A stretch of 6,181 nt of DNA from SHZI01 sp964407855 (GCA_964407855.1 CAYOXI010000097.1:1-6181); one strand, 5' to 3'. Positions 1 to 5,258 are shown, counted from the first letter of the stretch. Made by a program: numbers and translations. The notes: generated from the letters alone by a model not told the origin.

Positions 1-269
1 AGTTTGCCGATGCGCTGGTGGCGAATGCCCTTCGCTGCGCAGTAGGCATAAAGCCGCTCGCGCCCTGCCACGCAGAGCCGCGCCTTGAGCGAGCCGGTGG
101 GATAGTAGATCCCGGCGTGGATCACCTCGGAGTTGCGGCTGCTGGTCTCGGTGCCGATCGCGGCGGCAGCCTCGACCACCACCACCTCACGACCCGCCAG
201 GGCCAGGGCGCGACCGACGGCGAGGCCGATCACGCCCGCACCGATGACGACCGAGTCAATGCTGTCCAT
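1..269 (-). CDS. FAD-dependent oxidoreductase, L-2-hydroxyglutarate oxidase-like (N-terminal part)
   Basis: Only the first 89 codons are in the window; the gene runs off the left edge. The protein begins MDSIDSVVIGAGVIGLAVGR, a Rossmann FAD-binding fold with G10-x-G12-x-x-G15 and an acidic residue (E33) closing strand beta2, as expected for binding the FAD ribose. It is followed by SSRNSEVIHAGIYYP (residues 43-57) and SLKARLC (60-66), which are characteristic of the DAO-fold LhgO/L2HGDH group that oxidises 2-hydroxyacids such as L-2-hydroxyglutarate and passes electrons to the quinone pool. Substrate cannot be fixed from this fragment; many genes of this group are annotated only as NAD(P)/FAD-dependent oxidoreductase. 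The ATG at 269 lies 53 bases after the phaC stop on the same strand, with no obvious terminator between, so it may be read through from phaC. Its Shine-Dalgarno sequence is weak. Confident in family, less in substrate. Confidence 0.85.
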   Translation of the reverse strand, partial: MDSIDSVVIGAGVIGLAVGRALALAGREVVVVEAAAAIGTETSSRNSEVIHAGIYYPTGSLKARLCVAGRERLYAYCAAKGIRHQRIGK

Positions 270-322
270 TGAGCTTGCAGCGCAACCGGGTGGAAATGCC
301 GAAGCCTGCGCGGCGGCCTGGC

Positions 323-2152
323 CTACTGGGAGCGGTTCTTCACGTAGCTGCCGGGCGCGTCTTCCAGCACCGGCAATTTGCCTTCGCCAGGGGCGCGCGC
401 CGGCACCATCTCACCCGACTGCGGCGCGAGCCAGGCCTGCCAGTCCGGCCACCAGGAGCCGGGATGCTCTTCTGCGCCGCGCAGCCAGGCGTCGATCTCC
501 CAGGGCTCGGCCGGATTCAGCCAGTACTGGTACTTGCTGGCCTCCGGCGGGTTGATCACGCCGGCGATATGCCCGGAACCGGCCAGCAGGAAGCGCACCG
601 GTCCGGAGAAGTTGTGGCGCGCCTTGAAGACCGAGCGGAAGGGCGCGATGTGGTCCTCCCGGCAGGCCTGGAGATAGACCGGCACGGTGACCTTCGTGAG
701 ATCGATGGGCACGCCGGCCAGACTGATGGCGCCGGGCTTCACCAGGTTGTTGTGCAGGTACATCTGCCGCAGGTAGAAGAGATGCATGTTGCGGGGCATG
801 CGGGTGGCGTCCGCATTCCAGTGCAGCAGGTCAAAGGGCTGGGGGTCCTTGCCCAGCAGGTAGTTGTTCACATAGAAGGACCAGATCAGGTCATTTGCCC
901 GGAGCATGTTGAAGGTGGTGAACATGGCCTGGCTTTCCAGGTAACCCTTCTCGCCCATCATCTGGTCGAGGTTGTCCAGCTGGGTCTCGTCGATGAACAC
1001 GGCGAGGTCGCCCGGTTCGGAGAAATCCACCTGCGCGGTGAACATCGTGGCGGCCTTGATGCGCTGGTCGCCGAGGCCGGCCAGGTAACCAAGGGCAATG
1101 CCCAGCAGCGTGCCGCCGATGCAGTAGCCGACGCCCGAGACCTCATGCTCGCCGGTGGCCGCCTCGATGGCGTCCAGCGCGGCGACGATGCCGCCGGTGA
1201 GATAGTCGTCAAAGGTCTTGTGGGCCAGCGTCTCGTCGGGATTCACCCAGGAGACCATGAACACGGTGTAGCCCTGGGACACGGCCCACCGGGCGAAAGA
1301 TTTCTTCGCCGTCAGGTCGAGGATGTAGTACTTGTTGATCCAGGCCGGCACCATCAGGATCGGCCTGCGGTACACCTGCTCCGTCGTGGGCGTGTACTGG
1401 ATCAGCTGGATCAGGTCGTTCTGGAAGATCACCTTGCCCGGCGTGGTGGCGAGGTTCCGGCCCAGCTCGAAGGCATCGGGATCGCTCATCGTGATGCGCA
1501 GCTGGCCGTCGCCCCGCTCCATGTCCCGCCGGAAGTTCGCCATGCCCTTCACCAGGTTCTGGCCCTGGCTTTCCAGCGTGGCCCGCATCGCTTCCGGGTT
1601 GCTCCAGAGAAAATTGCTGGGCGAGAAAGCGTCGGCAAACTGCCGCGTGTAGAAATCCACCTTGCGTGCGGTCTGGGGATCCAGGCCCGCAATGGTGGAC
1701 ATCGTCTCCACCAGCCAGCGGGAGGTGATCAGGTAAGACTGCTTCAGGTAGTCGTAAACCGGCTGCTCACTCCAGTCCGGGTGCTTGAATCGCCGGTCGC
1801 CCTTGTCCGGTTCTGCCACCGGTGAAGTGGCCTGACCGGCGAGGCTGGCGGCCAGCTGCTGGCCGAGCAGCATGTGCTGCTGCCAGAGCCGCAGGTTGGC
1901 CTGGAGCAGATGGGCAGGATCCATCCACAACTGCTGGGCCGCGGCCTGCATGGCCGGCGCCACGTTCAAAGGATCCGGATTCTGTGCCTCTAGTCCGAAG
2001 CCGGCCCGCGACAGCGGCGTTTTCATGAGCTCCGCAAACATGGCTTGCGACTGCGCCGACAACTCCGCGAGCTGGCGCGCAAAGGCCTCCGCGTCGGATG
2101 GGGTGGAGCCCGGGGGCGGCGGGGCCTCGGCAGACGACGGGGACGATGACAA
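323..2152 (-). CDS. phaC: Class I polyhydroxyalkanoate synthase PhaC
   Basis: Polymerises (R)-3-hydroxyacyl-CoA, usually 3-hydroxybutyryl-CoA, into PHA at the surface of cytoplasmic granules, releasing CoA. The 609-residue product has the size of class I synthases. Residues about 100-310 match the PhaC N-terminal domain (for example WSEQPVYDYLKQSYL near 127 and LMVPAWINKYYILDL near 266). The alpha/beta-hydrolase core carries the synthase lipase-like box G342-Y-C344-I-G-G347 with cysteine as nucleophile. D500 (in CREDHIAP) and H528 (in GSGHIAGVINPP) complete the triad; the Asp-to-His spacing of 28 equals that of the Cupriavidus necator enzyme. The C-terminus (APGSYVKNRSQ) is typical. The N-terminal 20 residues are Ser/Pro-rich and probably not conserved. 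The start is a TTG at 2152-2150; the next in-frame ATG, at residue 38, would cut into the helical N-terminus. The gene follows phaR by 5 bases, with AAGGA inside the end of phaR, so coupling is likely. Gene ends with TAG. Confidence 0.97.
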   Translation of the reverse strand: MSSSPSSAEAPPPPGSTPSDAEAFARQLAELSAQSQAMFAELMKTPLSRAGFGLEAQNPDPLNVAPAMQAAAQQLWMDPAHLLQANLRLWQQHMLLGQQLAASLAGQATSPVAEPDKGDRRFKHPDWSEQPVYDYLKQSYLITSRWLVETMSTIAGLDPQTARKVDFYTRQFADAFSPSNFLWSNPEAMRATLESQGQNLVKGMANFRRDMERGDGQLRITMSDPDAFELGRNLATTPGKVIFQNDLIQLIQYTPTTEQVYRRPILMVPAWINKYYILDLTAKKSFARWAVSQGYTVFMVSWVNPDETLAHKTFDDYLTGGIVAALDAIEAATGEHEVSGVGYCIGGTLLGIALGYLAGLGDQRIKAATMFTAQVDFSEPGDLAVFIDETQLDNLDQMMGEKGYLESQAMFTTFNMLRANDLIWSFYVNNYLLGKDPQPFDLLHWNADATRMPRNMHLFYLRQMYLHNNLVKPGAISLAGVPIDLTKVTVPVYLQACREDHIAPFRSVFKARHNFSGPVRFLLAGSGHIAGVINPPEASKYQYWLNPAEPWEIDAWLRGAEEHPGSWWPDWQAWLAPQSGEMVPARAPGEGKLPVLEDAPGSYVKNRSQ

Positions 2153-2157
2153 GAGGC

Positions 2158-2655
2158 CTATTCCTTCGGTTCGCCGGTCTTGGGAGGCTGTTCGGCACCA
2201 GGCGGCGTGCCCGGGCGCGGCGTGAGCATGTCCAGAAAGGATTTCTGCATCTGGCCCCAGGCTTCGAGGTTGCGGGCCGCCAGACTCTGCATGGTGCCAA
2301 AGGGCGTGATGCCCATGGTCTTCTGGATCTGGTCCTGAAGTACCTGCTGCTGGCTCAGGAAGATCTCCACGCTGCGCTCCAGGTATCCACCCATGAGGTC
2401 CTGCATCGGGTTGCCGTAGAACCGGATGATGTGCTTCAGCATCTCCGCCGACAGGATCGGCCGGCCGCCCTGTTCCTGCTCAGAGATGACCTGGAGCAGG
2501 ATGCTGCGGGTGATGTCCTGGCCGGTGGTGTCATCCACCACGACGACATCCTCGCCGCTCGCCACCAGCTGGCGTATGCCGTCAAGGGTGACATGGCGGC
2601 TGGCCTGGGTGTCGTAGAGCCGGCGGTTGGCATATTTTTTTATTGTTCTTGGCAT
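2158..2655 (-). CDS. phaR: PHA synthesis repressor PhaR
   Basis: DNA-binding regulator that in Cupriavidus and Paracoccus represses phaP and its own gene, and is released from DNA when it binds nascent PHA granules. The 165-residue product begins MPRTIKKYANRRLYDT, the signature of the PHB/PHA accumulation regulator DNA-binding domain (about residues 3-63). The polymer-associated domain follows, about 65-110, with ILSAEMLKHIIRFYGNPMQDLM and YLERSVEIF. The remainder (110-145) is helical, ending in a Pro/Gly/Glu-rich tail. An in-frame upstream TTG at 2697 would add 14 residues that do not look conserved; the ATG at 2655 has a well-placed AGGTGG and begins exactly at the family motif. This is the transcriptional regulator, not the unrelated class IV synthase subunit also named PhaR. 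It is transcribed with phaC and probably has its own promoter downstream of the phaP terminator. Confidence 0.95.
   Translation of the reverse strand: MPRTIKKYANRRLYDTQASRHVTLDGIRQLVASGEDVVVVDDTTGQDITRSILLQVISEQEQGGRPILSAEMLKHIIRFYGNPMQDLMGGYLERSVEIFLSQQQVLQDQIQKTMGITPFGTMQSLAARNLEAWGQMQKSFLDMLTPRPGTPPGAEQPPKTGEPKE
2162..2166 (-). promoter_or_regulatory. Shine-Dalgarno sequence deciding the TTG start of phaC
   Basis: AAGGA on the minus strand lies 9 bases before the TTG at 2152 and overlaps the last codons of phaR. No ATG or GTG in the phaC frame is comparably placed, so it supports the TTG start and suggests that ribosomes finishing phaR feed phaC. Confidence 0.65.
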
Positions 2656-2661
2656 CACCGT

Positions 2662-2667
2662 CCACCT
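2662..2667 (-). promoter_or_regulatory. Shine-Dalgarno sequence of phaR
   Basis: AGGTGG on the minus strand lies 6 bases upstream of the ATG at 2655. It selects this start over the in-frame TTG at 2697, which would extend the protein by 14 residues. Confidence 0.6.
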
Positions 2668-2688
2668 GGGTGGGCGCTCCTGGCCGGA

Positions 2689-2699
2689 GCACTGCAAGA
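2689..2699. promoter_or_regulatory. Candidate PhaR operator at the phaR start region
   Basis: The + strand reads GCACTGCAAGA, which matches 10 of 11 bases of GCAGTGCAAGA at 3291-3301 in the phaP promoter, in the same orientation. Here it overlaps the predicted phaR transcription start, just downstream of the -10 box. PhaR of other bacteria is known to act on phaP and phaR promoters, often at TGC/GCA-containing sites. Assignment to PhaR is inference. Confidence 0.35.
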
Positions 2700-2727
2700 A
2701 TACTACCGCGGATCAGCCCGGCGGCAA
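2700..2727 (-). promoter_or_regulatory. Candidate sigma70-type promoter of phaR-phaC
   Basis: On the minus strand TTGCCG (2727-2722) is followed after 16 bases by TAGTAT (2705-2700). The predicted start near 2693 gives a leader of about 38 bases to the phaR ATG. It lies between the phaP terminator and phaR, where an independent promoter is needed. The match to consensus is moderate (4 of 6 in each box), so this is inference from position plus sequence. Confidence 0.4.
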
Positions 2728-2741
2728 TGGGACCGGCCTCT

Positions 2742-2777
2742 CACGAGACAGGGCACGAGACAGGGCACGAGACAGGG
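2742..2777. repeat. Three perfect tandem copies of a 12-bp unit
   Basis: CACGAGACAGGG occurs three times head to tail (2742-2753, 2754-2765, 2766-2777), followed by a degenerate CGCGACA. It is non-coding, lying between the phaP terminator and the phaR promoter. A multiple of 12 is compatible with slippage changing copy number without touching a gene. It could be a simple variable repeat or a cluster of binding sites. Confidence 0.9.
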
Positions 2778-2798
2778 CGCGACATAAGCCCCGGAACG

Positions 2799-2828
2799 AA
2801 AAAGGGCGGTGACCGGTGGTCACCGCCC
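2799..2828 (-). terminator. Intrinsic terminator of phaP
   Basis: On the minus strand a perfect 11-bp stem (GGGCGGTGACC at 2828-2818 pairing with 2814-2804) with a 3-base loop is followed by five Ts (2803-2799). It begins 32 bases after the phaP stop. This is a textbook rho-independent terminator and should separate abundant phasin mRNA from phaR-phaC, with any read-through feeding phaR. Confidence 0.92.
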
Positions 2829-2859
2829 CGTATCGCGGCACTCAGCTAATGGACAGGCT

Positions 2860-3225
2860 TCAGGCAGCCTTGGACTTGGGCGCTGCGGCAGCGGTGGTCT
2901 GCACCGCCGTCTGGACAGCTGTCTGGGCCTTGGCCTGGATCGCGCTCGCGATCTCCACATACTCCTGGCTGCGGCGTACGAGCTGCTCACCGAAAGCGCG
3001 GCTGTGCTCCATCTGCTTCGCCAGGTAGTCGGTGTAGTCCGCCACGCTGGTCGGCAGGCGAGCCTGGGCAACCGCGAAGTTCAGGACGTCGCCGAGCACG
3101 GCATAGTTCTGGCGGGTCAGGCGCTCGAACGCATCGGCGGCCATGCCATTGGCGGCCCGGATCGGCTCGAGGGCTTCCTTCTGGAAACCAATGAAGGCCT
3201 GCATGGGATCGGTCTGGGTCGTCAT
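2860..3225 (-). CDS. phaP: Phasin family granule-associated protein PhaP
   Basis: Phasins coat PHA granules, control their number and size, and are made in step with polymer. The 121-residue product matches the Phasin_2 type: a short N-terminus leading into AFIGFQKEALEPIRAANGMAADAFERL (about 10-36), a continuous amphipathic helical body to about residue 97 (including YLAKQMEHSRAFGEQL), no signal peptide and no membrane segment. The tail (98-121) is Ala/Thr/Gln-rich with a TAVQ repeat and ends in a lysine-containing PKSKAA, like low-complexity tails of other phasins. The ATG at 3225 has an excellent AAGGAG 7 bases upstream. Upstream lie a candidate promoter and two dyad elements suited to PhaR repression; downstream is a strong terminator, so the gene is probably monocistronic. 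Family assignment is firm; the symbol follows family and context. Confidence 0.92.
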   Translation of the reverse strand: MTTQTDPMQAFIGFQKEALEPIRAANGMAADAFERLTRQNYAVLGDVLNFAVAQARLPTSVADYTDYLAKQMEHSRAFGEQLVRRSQEYVEIASAIQAKAQTAVQTAVQTTAAAAPKSKAA

Positions 3226-3232
3226 GGGGAAT

Positions 3233-3238
3233 CTCCTT
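3233..3238 (-). promoter_or_regulatory. Strong Shine-Dalgarno sequence of phaP
   Basis: AAGGAG on the minus strand, 7 bases before the ATG at 3225. It is the best ribosome binding site in the window, fitting the high expression expected of a phasin. Confidence 0.8.
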
Positions 3239-3249
3239 GGCTGGTCAGT

Positions 3250-3264
3250 TGCCCACAGTGGGCA
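3250..3264. promoter_or_regulatory. Perfect 15-bp palindrome at the predicted phaP transcription start
   Basis: TGCCCAC, a central A, then GTGGGCA on the + strand: 7-bp arms, no mismatch. It begins at the transcription start predicted from the promoter at 3271-3299 and ends 12 bases before the Shine-Dalgarno sequence. Position and symmetry fit a repressor operator; PhaR is the obvious candidate but this is inference. An RNA hairpin in the leader is the alternative, although a 1-base centre disfavours a full-length hairpin. Confidence 0.5.
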
Positions 3265-3270
3265 GGACGT

Positions 3271-3299
3271 ATCCTAGGGCAAATACTTGTGCAGTGCAA
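3271..3299 (-). promoter_or_regulatory. Candidate sigma70-type promoter of phaP
   Basis: On the minus strand TTGCAC (3299-3294) is followed after exactly 17 bases by TAGGAT (3276-3271). The predicted start is about 3264. The -35 is a weak match and the -10 matches 4 of 6, but the spacing is ideal and the location is right for a gene with a strong ribosome binding site. The -35 box sits inside the candidate operator at 3286-3301. Confidence 0.45.
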
Positions 3300-3301
3300 G
3301 A
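3286..3301. promoter_or_regulatory. Candidate PhaR operator overlapping the phaP -35 region
   Basis: The + strand reads CTTGTGCAGTGCAAGA, an imperfect dyad with CTTG/CAAG ends. Its right part GCAGTGCAAGA repeats, with one mismatch, the element at 2689-2699 in the phaR promoter. Occurrence in both promoters of the locus, each at a position that would block RNA polymerase, supports a shared regulator, most simply PhaR. Confidence 0.4.
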
Positions 3302-3505
3302 GGCTGACCTGTCTCCATCTAAGATCCTGTTTCTTAAACCTTACGCTTCTGGAACTTGGTCTCAGCCAAGGCTCTTTTAATGCGTTGCGCAACGCAGCCG
3401 GCTGTCCCAGAAGTGCCATCCAGTTGTCACGACCCTGCAACCGCGGGAAACGAAGATGTCCATAGTCGCCCGGCAGGCAGGCGCACAGAGGCCATGGAGG
3501 CCGCG
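3302..3505. other. Intergenic stretch without a recognisable gene
   Basis: Between the phaP promoter and the small frame at 3506 nothing codes convincingly on either strand. Bases 3310-3345 are clearly less GC-rich than the rest of the window. Apart from the 16-bp palindrome at 3381-3396 there is a short inverted repeat, CTTGG (3355-3359) with CCAAG (3366-3370), followed by TCTTTT, too weak to call a terminator. Confidence 0.6.
3381..3396. promoter_or_regulatory. Perfect 16-bp palindrome in the intergenic region
   Basis: TGCGTTGCGCAACGCA is its own reverse complement. It lies 80 bases upstream of the phaP -35 box and, on the + strand, directly downstream of TTTTAAT (3375-3381), which resembles a -10 element for the small + strand frames at 3506. 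It could be an operator for either direction. No regulator is assigned. Confidence 0.4.
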
Positions 3506-3709
3506 ATGACCCCCCCCATCCGCAGCACCAAGATCCCCACCTGGCCAGAGGCCGTTCGCCGGGCGGCGTCCACCCTGAACCTGGGGGCCGCGCTGGCCTC
3601 CCCGGCCCGCATCTGGCGGGCAGCTCAACCGGAGAACCCGTTTCATGGACCAGGAACTGCTTCGTTTGCTGCTCAAGTCATTTCCTCCGAGGGACCGGCG
3701 GCTGGCTGA
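3506..3709 (+). CDS. Small hypothetical protein, first frame of a possibly frameshifted gene
   Basis: A 67-codon frame that I do not recognise. Its ATG has GGAGG 5 bases upstream. The first roughly 40 codons use almost only G or C in third position, like real genes here; from about base 3625 this preference fades in this frame and appears in the overlapping frame that starts at 3645. The early part (MTPPIRSTKIPTWPEAVRRA and on to about residue 40) looks like a basic amphipathic segment without signal peptide or membrane helix. Skipping one T in the TTT at 3641-3643 would join it to the next frame as a 103-residue protein. The same G/C periodicity is shared by a minus strand frame (3612-3427), but that lacks a ribosome binding site. 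A run of eight Cs (3510-3517) sits just after the start codon. It may equally be non-coding. Confidence 0.3.
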   Translation: MTPPIRSTKIPTWPEAVRRAASTLNLGAALASPARIWRAAQPENPFHGPGTASFAAQVISSEGPAAG

Positions 3710-3818
3710 GCGCCAGCGCGCCGGCCAGCGTTCCGACGACTTCCTGGTGATCCGGGGCTACCGGATTGCCCGGGACAGCCAGCCCGACTGGTCAGTTCAC
3801 GCCCGCCAGGGCGACTAA
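3645..3818 (+). CDS. Small hypothetical protein, second frame of a possibly frameshifted gene
   Basis: A 57-codon frame beginning MDQELLRLLLKSFPPRDRRL and ending in TAA. It has strong G/C third-position bias and a highly charged, helix-prone N-terminal half, then DDFLVIRGYRIARD. I do not recognise the family. The ATG has GGAG 10 bases upstream and lies within the frame that starts at 3506, shifted by +1, so it could be translated by coupling, by frameshifting, or be the back half of a broken gene. Its last 27 bases overlap the 3' end of the AEC transporter gene on the other strand. No membrane segment or signal peptide. Confidence 0.33.
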   Translation: MDQELLRLLLKSFPPRDRRLAERQRAGQRSDDFLVIRGYRIARDSQPDWSVHARQGD

Positions 3819-4679
3819 CAGCAACGCCGGCAGTCCGACGAAGGCCATCAACGTGGACAGCACGATGGCACCCGCAATGTCCTCCGGGTGCCGGTCGTAG
3901 CGCGCTGCCAGCAGGTAACTGAAGACGGCCACCGGCATTGCGCTCTGCACCAGGACCACGCCCCGCTCGATACCCGTGAGTCCGAACGCGAGGGTAATGG
4001 CGAAACCCACCGCCAGGCCGAGGCCCAGCCGGGCGACGGCCAGTCCTGCCGCCAGCGGCAGGCGCTGGACCCTGAAGCTGCCGAGCGAATGGCCCAGCGC
4101 GAGCATCATCAGCGGTATCGCGACCCCGGCCAGCAGTTCCACCGTGTTCGCCAGCCACAGGGGCAGCGTCGTCCCGGTGGATAGCAGGAGCACGCCAGCT
4201 ATCGCCGCATAATTGACGGGCGTGGTGAGCAACGTCCGCCACATGGGCTCCCGCCCCTGGAACAGCGGCCCGGCAATGAACTGCGCGACGGAGCCGACCA
4301 GATAGAAGCCGATGGCGAGACCGAGGCCCTGCTGCCCGAAGGCGAACAGGCAAAGCGGCAGGCCCAGGTTGCCGGCGTTGCCAAAGGCAATCGGCGGCAG
4401 GTAACTGCGCAGGGGTTGCCCGAGCGGCCGCAACAGCAGAGCCCCGATGATCGTGCAGGTGGTGAGGGCGATCAGTGCGTAGCCGATCATCGCGAGGAAC
4501 TGGCTGGCATCCGCTTCCAGCTGCACCACGCCGTTCAGGATCAGGCAGGGCACGCCGATCTGCATCACCAGGCCGGTGAGGAACTCCCGCTGGAAGGGAA
4601 TCGAAAGGCGGGCCCAGCCATAGCCGATGAGCGTGACGATGAAGACCGGTGCGAGGATCGGGACGAGTTGCGCATACAT
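3792..4679 (-). CDS. AEC family transporter (auxin efflux carrier-like permease)
   Basis: An inner-membrane secondary transporter of the AEC family (Mem_trans), whose bacterial members export or import small organic anions such as malate or malonate; the substrate here is unknown. The 295-residue product has the usual length and about ten hydrophobic segments arranged as two repeats, beginning with LVPILAPVFIVTLIGYGW (5-22). Family-typical signatures are FGNAGNLGLPLC (99-110, the GN.GN.GLPL motif of the first repeat), AIPLMMLALGHSL (187-199) and QSAMPVAVFSYLLAARY (245-261, second repeat). The ATG at 4679 places the first membrane helix at the N-terminus but has no clear Shine-Dalgarno sequence; only 20 bases separate it from the divergent cytochrome b561 start. 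The 3' end overlaps a small + strand frame by 27 bases. No terminator was seen downstream, so transcription could run toward phaP. Confidence 0.93.
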   Translation of the reverse strand: MYAQLVPILAPVFIVTLIGYGWARLSIPFQREFLTGLVMQIGVPCLILNGVVQLEADASQFLAMIGYALIALTTCTIIGALLLRPLGQPLRSYLPPIAFGNAGNLGLPLCLFAFGQQGLGLAIGFYLVGSVAQFIAGPLFQGREPMWRTLLTTPVNYAAIAGVLLLSTGTTLPLWLANTVELLAGVAIPLMMLALGHSLGSFRVQRLPLAAGLAVARLGLGLAVGFAITLAFGLTGIERGVVLVQSAMPVAVFSYLLAARYDRHPEDIAGAIVLSTLMAFVGLPALLLVALAGVN

Positions 4680-4699
4680 GGGTCGGGTATGCTAATCCA
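4680..4699. promoter_or_regulatory. Twenty-base divergent intergenic gap with a possible two-way -10 element
   Basis: The gap holds TATGCT (4688-4693, + strand) and, as its near mirror, TAGCAT (4694-4689, minus strand). Each matches the -10 consensus at 4 of 6 positions. A start 7 bases beyond the + box would be the A of the cytochrome ATG; on the minus strand it would be about 3 bases before the transporter ATG. Neither gene shows a clear Shine-Dalgarno sequence, so leaderless or nearly leaderless mRNAs are possible. The -35 matches are poor on both sides. Confidence 0.3.
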
Positions 4700-5254
4700 A
4701 TGCCTGCATCAACCGTTGCCACCGTCTACGGGCCCGTGGCCCGCTCGTTTCACTGGCTGCTTGCACTGCTGCTGCTGGGGCAGGTTCCCCTCGCCTTCTA
4801 CATGACCGGGCAGGCCCTCGGCCCGGACAAGCTCGCGAACTACGCCACCCACAAATCCATCGGGCTGCTGCTGTTCACGCTCACTGCACTGCGCCTCGCG
4901 TGGCGGCTCACCCATGCCGTACCGCCACTGCCGGTGGCGACGCCCGCCTGGCAGCGCCTGGGTGCCCGCACGACGCAGGGGCTGCTCTACCTGCTCCTGT
5001 TCCTGATGCCCGTCAGTGGCGTGATCCGGTCACAGGCGGCCAACTTCCAGGTGAGTTTCTTCGGCTTTTTCACGCTGCCGACGGTGGTGGCGCCGGATCC
5101 GGTGCTGTCGAAGAACATGGCGGAGGTGCATGAGATGCAGGGTGCCGTGTTACTGGCGCTGATTGCCCTGCACACCGCCGGCGCCCTGTATCACCACTTC
5201 GTGCGCCGGGACACAGTCCTTCGGGCCATGCTGCCGTTGCCGGGGAAGCCATAG
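4700..5254 (+). CDS. Cytochrome b561 family protein
   Basis: A di-heme b-type cytochrome of the inner membrane, the prokaryotic b561 type that exchanges electrons with the quinone pool (E. coli CybB and YceJ). The 184-residue product has four membrane segments (about 16-36, 52-70, 92-110 and 146-168). The expected heme-ligand histidines are present: H18 in SFHWLL, H51 in THKSIG, H144 in VHEMQG and H158 in ALHTAGALYHH. The start is set at the ATG at 4700 because YGPVARSFHW follows directly; an in-frame start at 4649 would add 17 unlikely residues and overlap the divergent transporter gene. It precedes the YceI-type gene by 4 bases, the same pair as E. coli yceJ-yceI, so the cytochrome probably works with that periplasmic protein. 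The symbol is withheld because several b561 paralogues exist. Confidence 0.93.
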   Translation: MPASTVATVYGPVARSFHWLLALLLLGQVPLAFYMTGQALGPDKLANYATHKSIGLLLFTLTALRLAWRLTHAVPPLPVATPAWQRLGARTTQGLLYLLLFLMPVSGVIRSQAANFQVSFFGFFTLPTVVAPDPVLSKNMAEVHEMQGAVLLALIALHTAGALYHHFVRRDTVLRAMLPLPGKP

Positions 5255-5258
5255 ACGA

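Noticed and set aside
269..1825. A 518-codon open frame on the + strand opposite phaC
   Set aside because: It lies entirely antisense to a fully conserved phaC, has no recognisable domain and a composition rich in His/Arg/Gly/Val expected from the reverse complement of a GC-rich gene. It is a shadow frame.
2656..2697. Extended phaR start at the in-frame TTG at 2697
   Set aside because: The added 14 residues precede the family N-terminus and would overlap the predicted promoter region; the ATG at 2655 has a better ribosome binding site.
3510..3517. Run of eight Cs as a phase-variation switch for the small frames
   Set aside because: The shifted frame needed to reach the second small frame meets a TGA at 3576-3578, so tract length changes could not join the two.
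3377..3676. Minus strand frames (3676-3377 and 3612-3427) opposite the small + strand frames
   Set aside because: No ribosome binding site and an unconvincing residue composition; the G/C periodicity is explained equally by the + strand frame, which does have a GGAGG.
3701..3766. Inverted repeats GCTGGC/GCCAGC (3701-3717) and ATCCGG/CCGGAT (3750-3766) as terminators
   Set aside because: Both lack a T tract on either strand and lie in a GC-rich stretch inside a possible coding frame, where short dyads arise by chance.
4649..4699. Upstream extension of cytochrome b561 to 4649
   Set aside because: It would overlap the divergent transporter start and adds residues not expected before the YGPVARSFHW segment.
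3673..4722. A 349-codon minus strand frame across the transporter gene
   Set aside because: It overlaps the AEC transporter in another frame, is Arg/Pro/Gly-rich and has no membrane segments or family motifs; a shadow.
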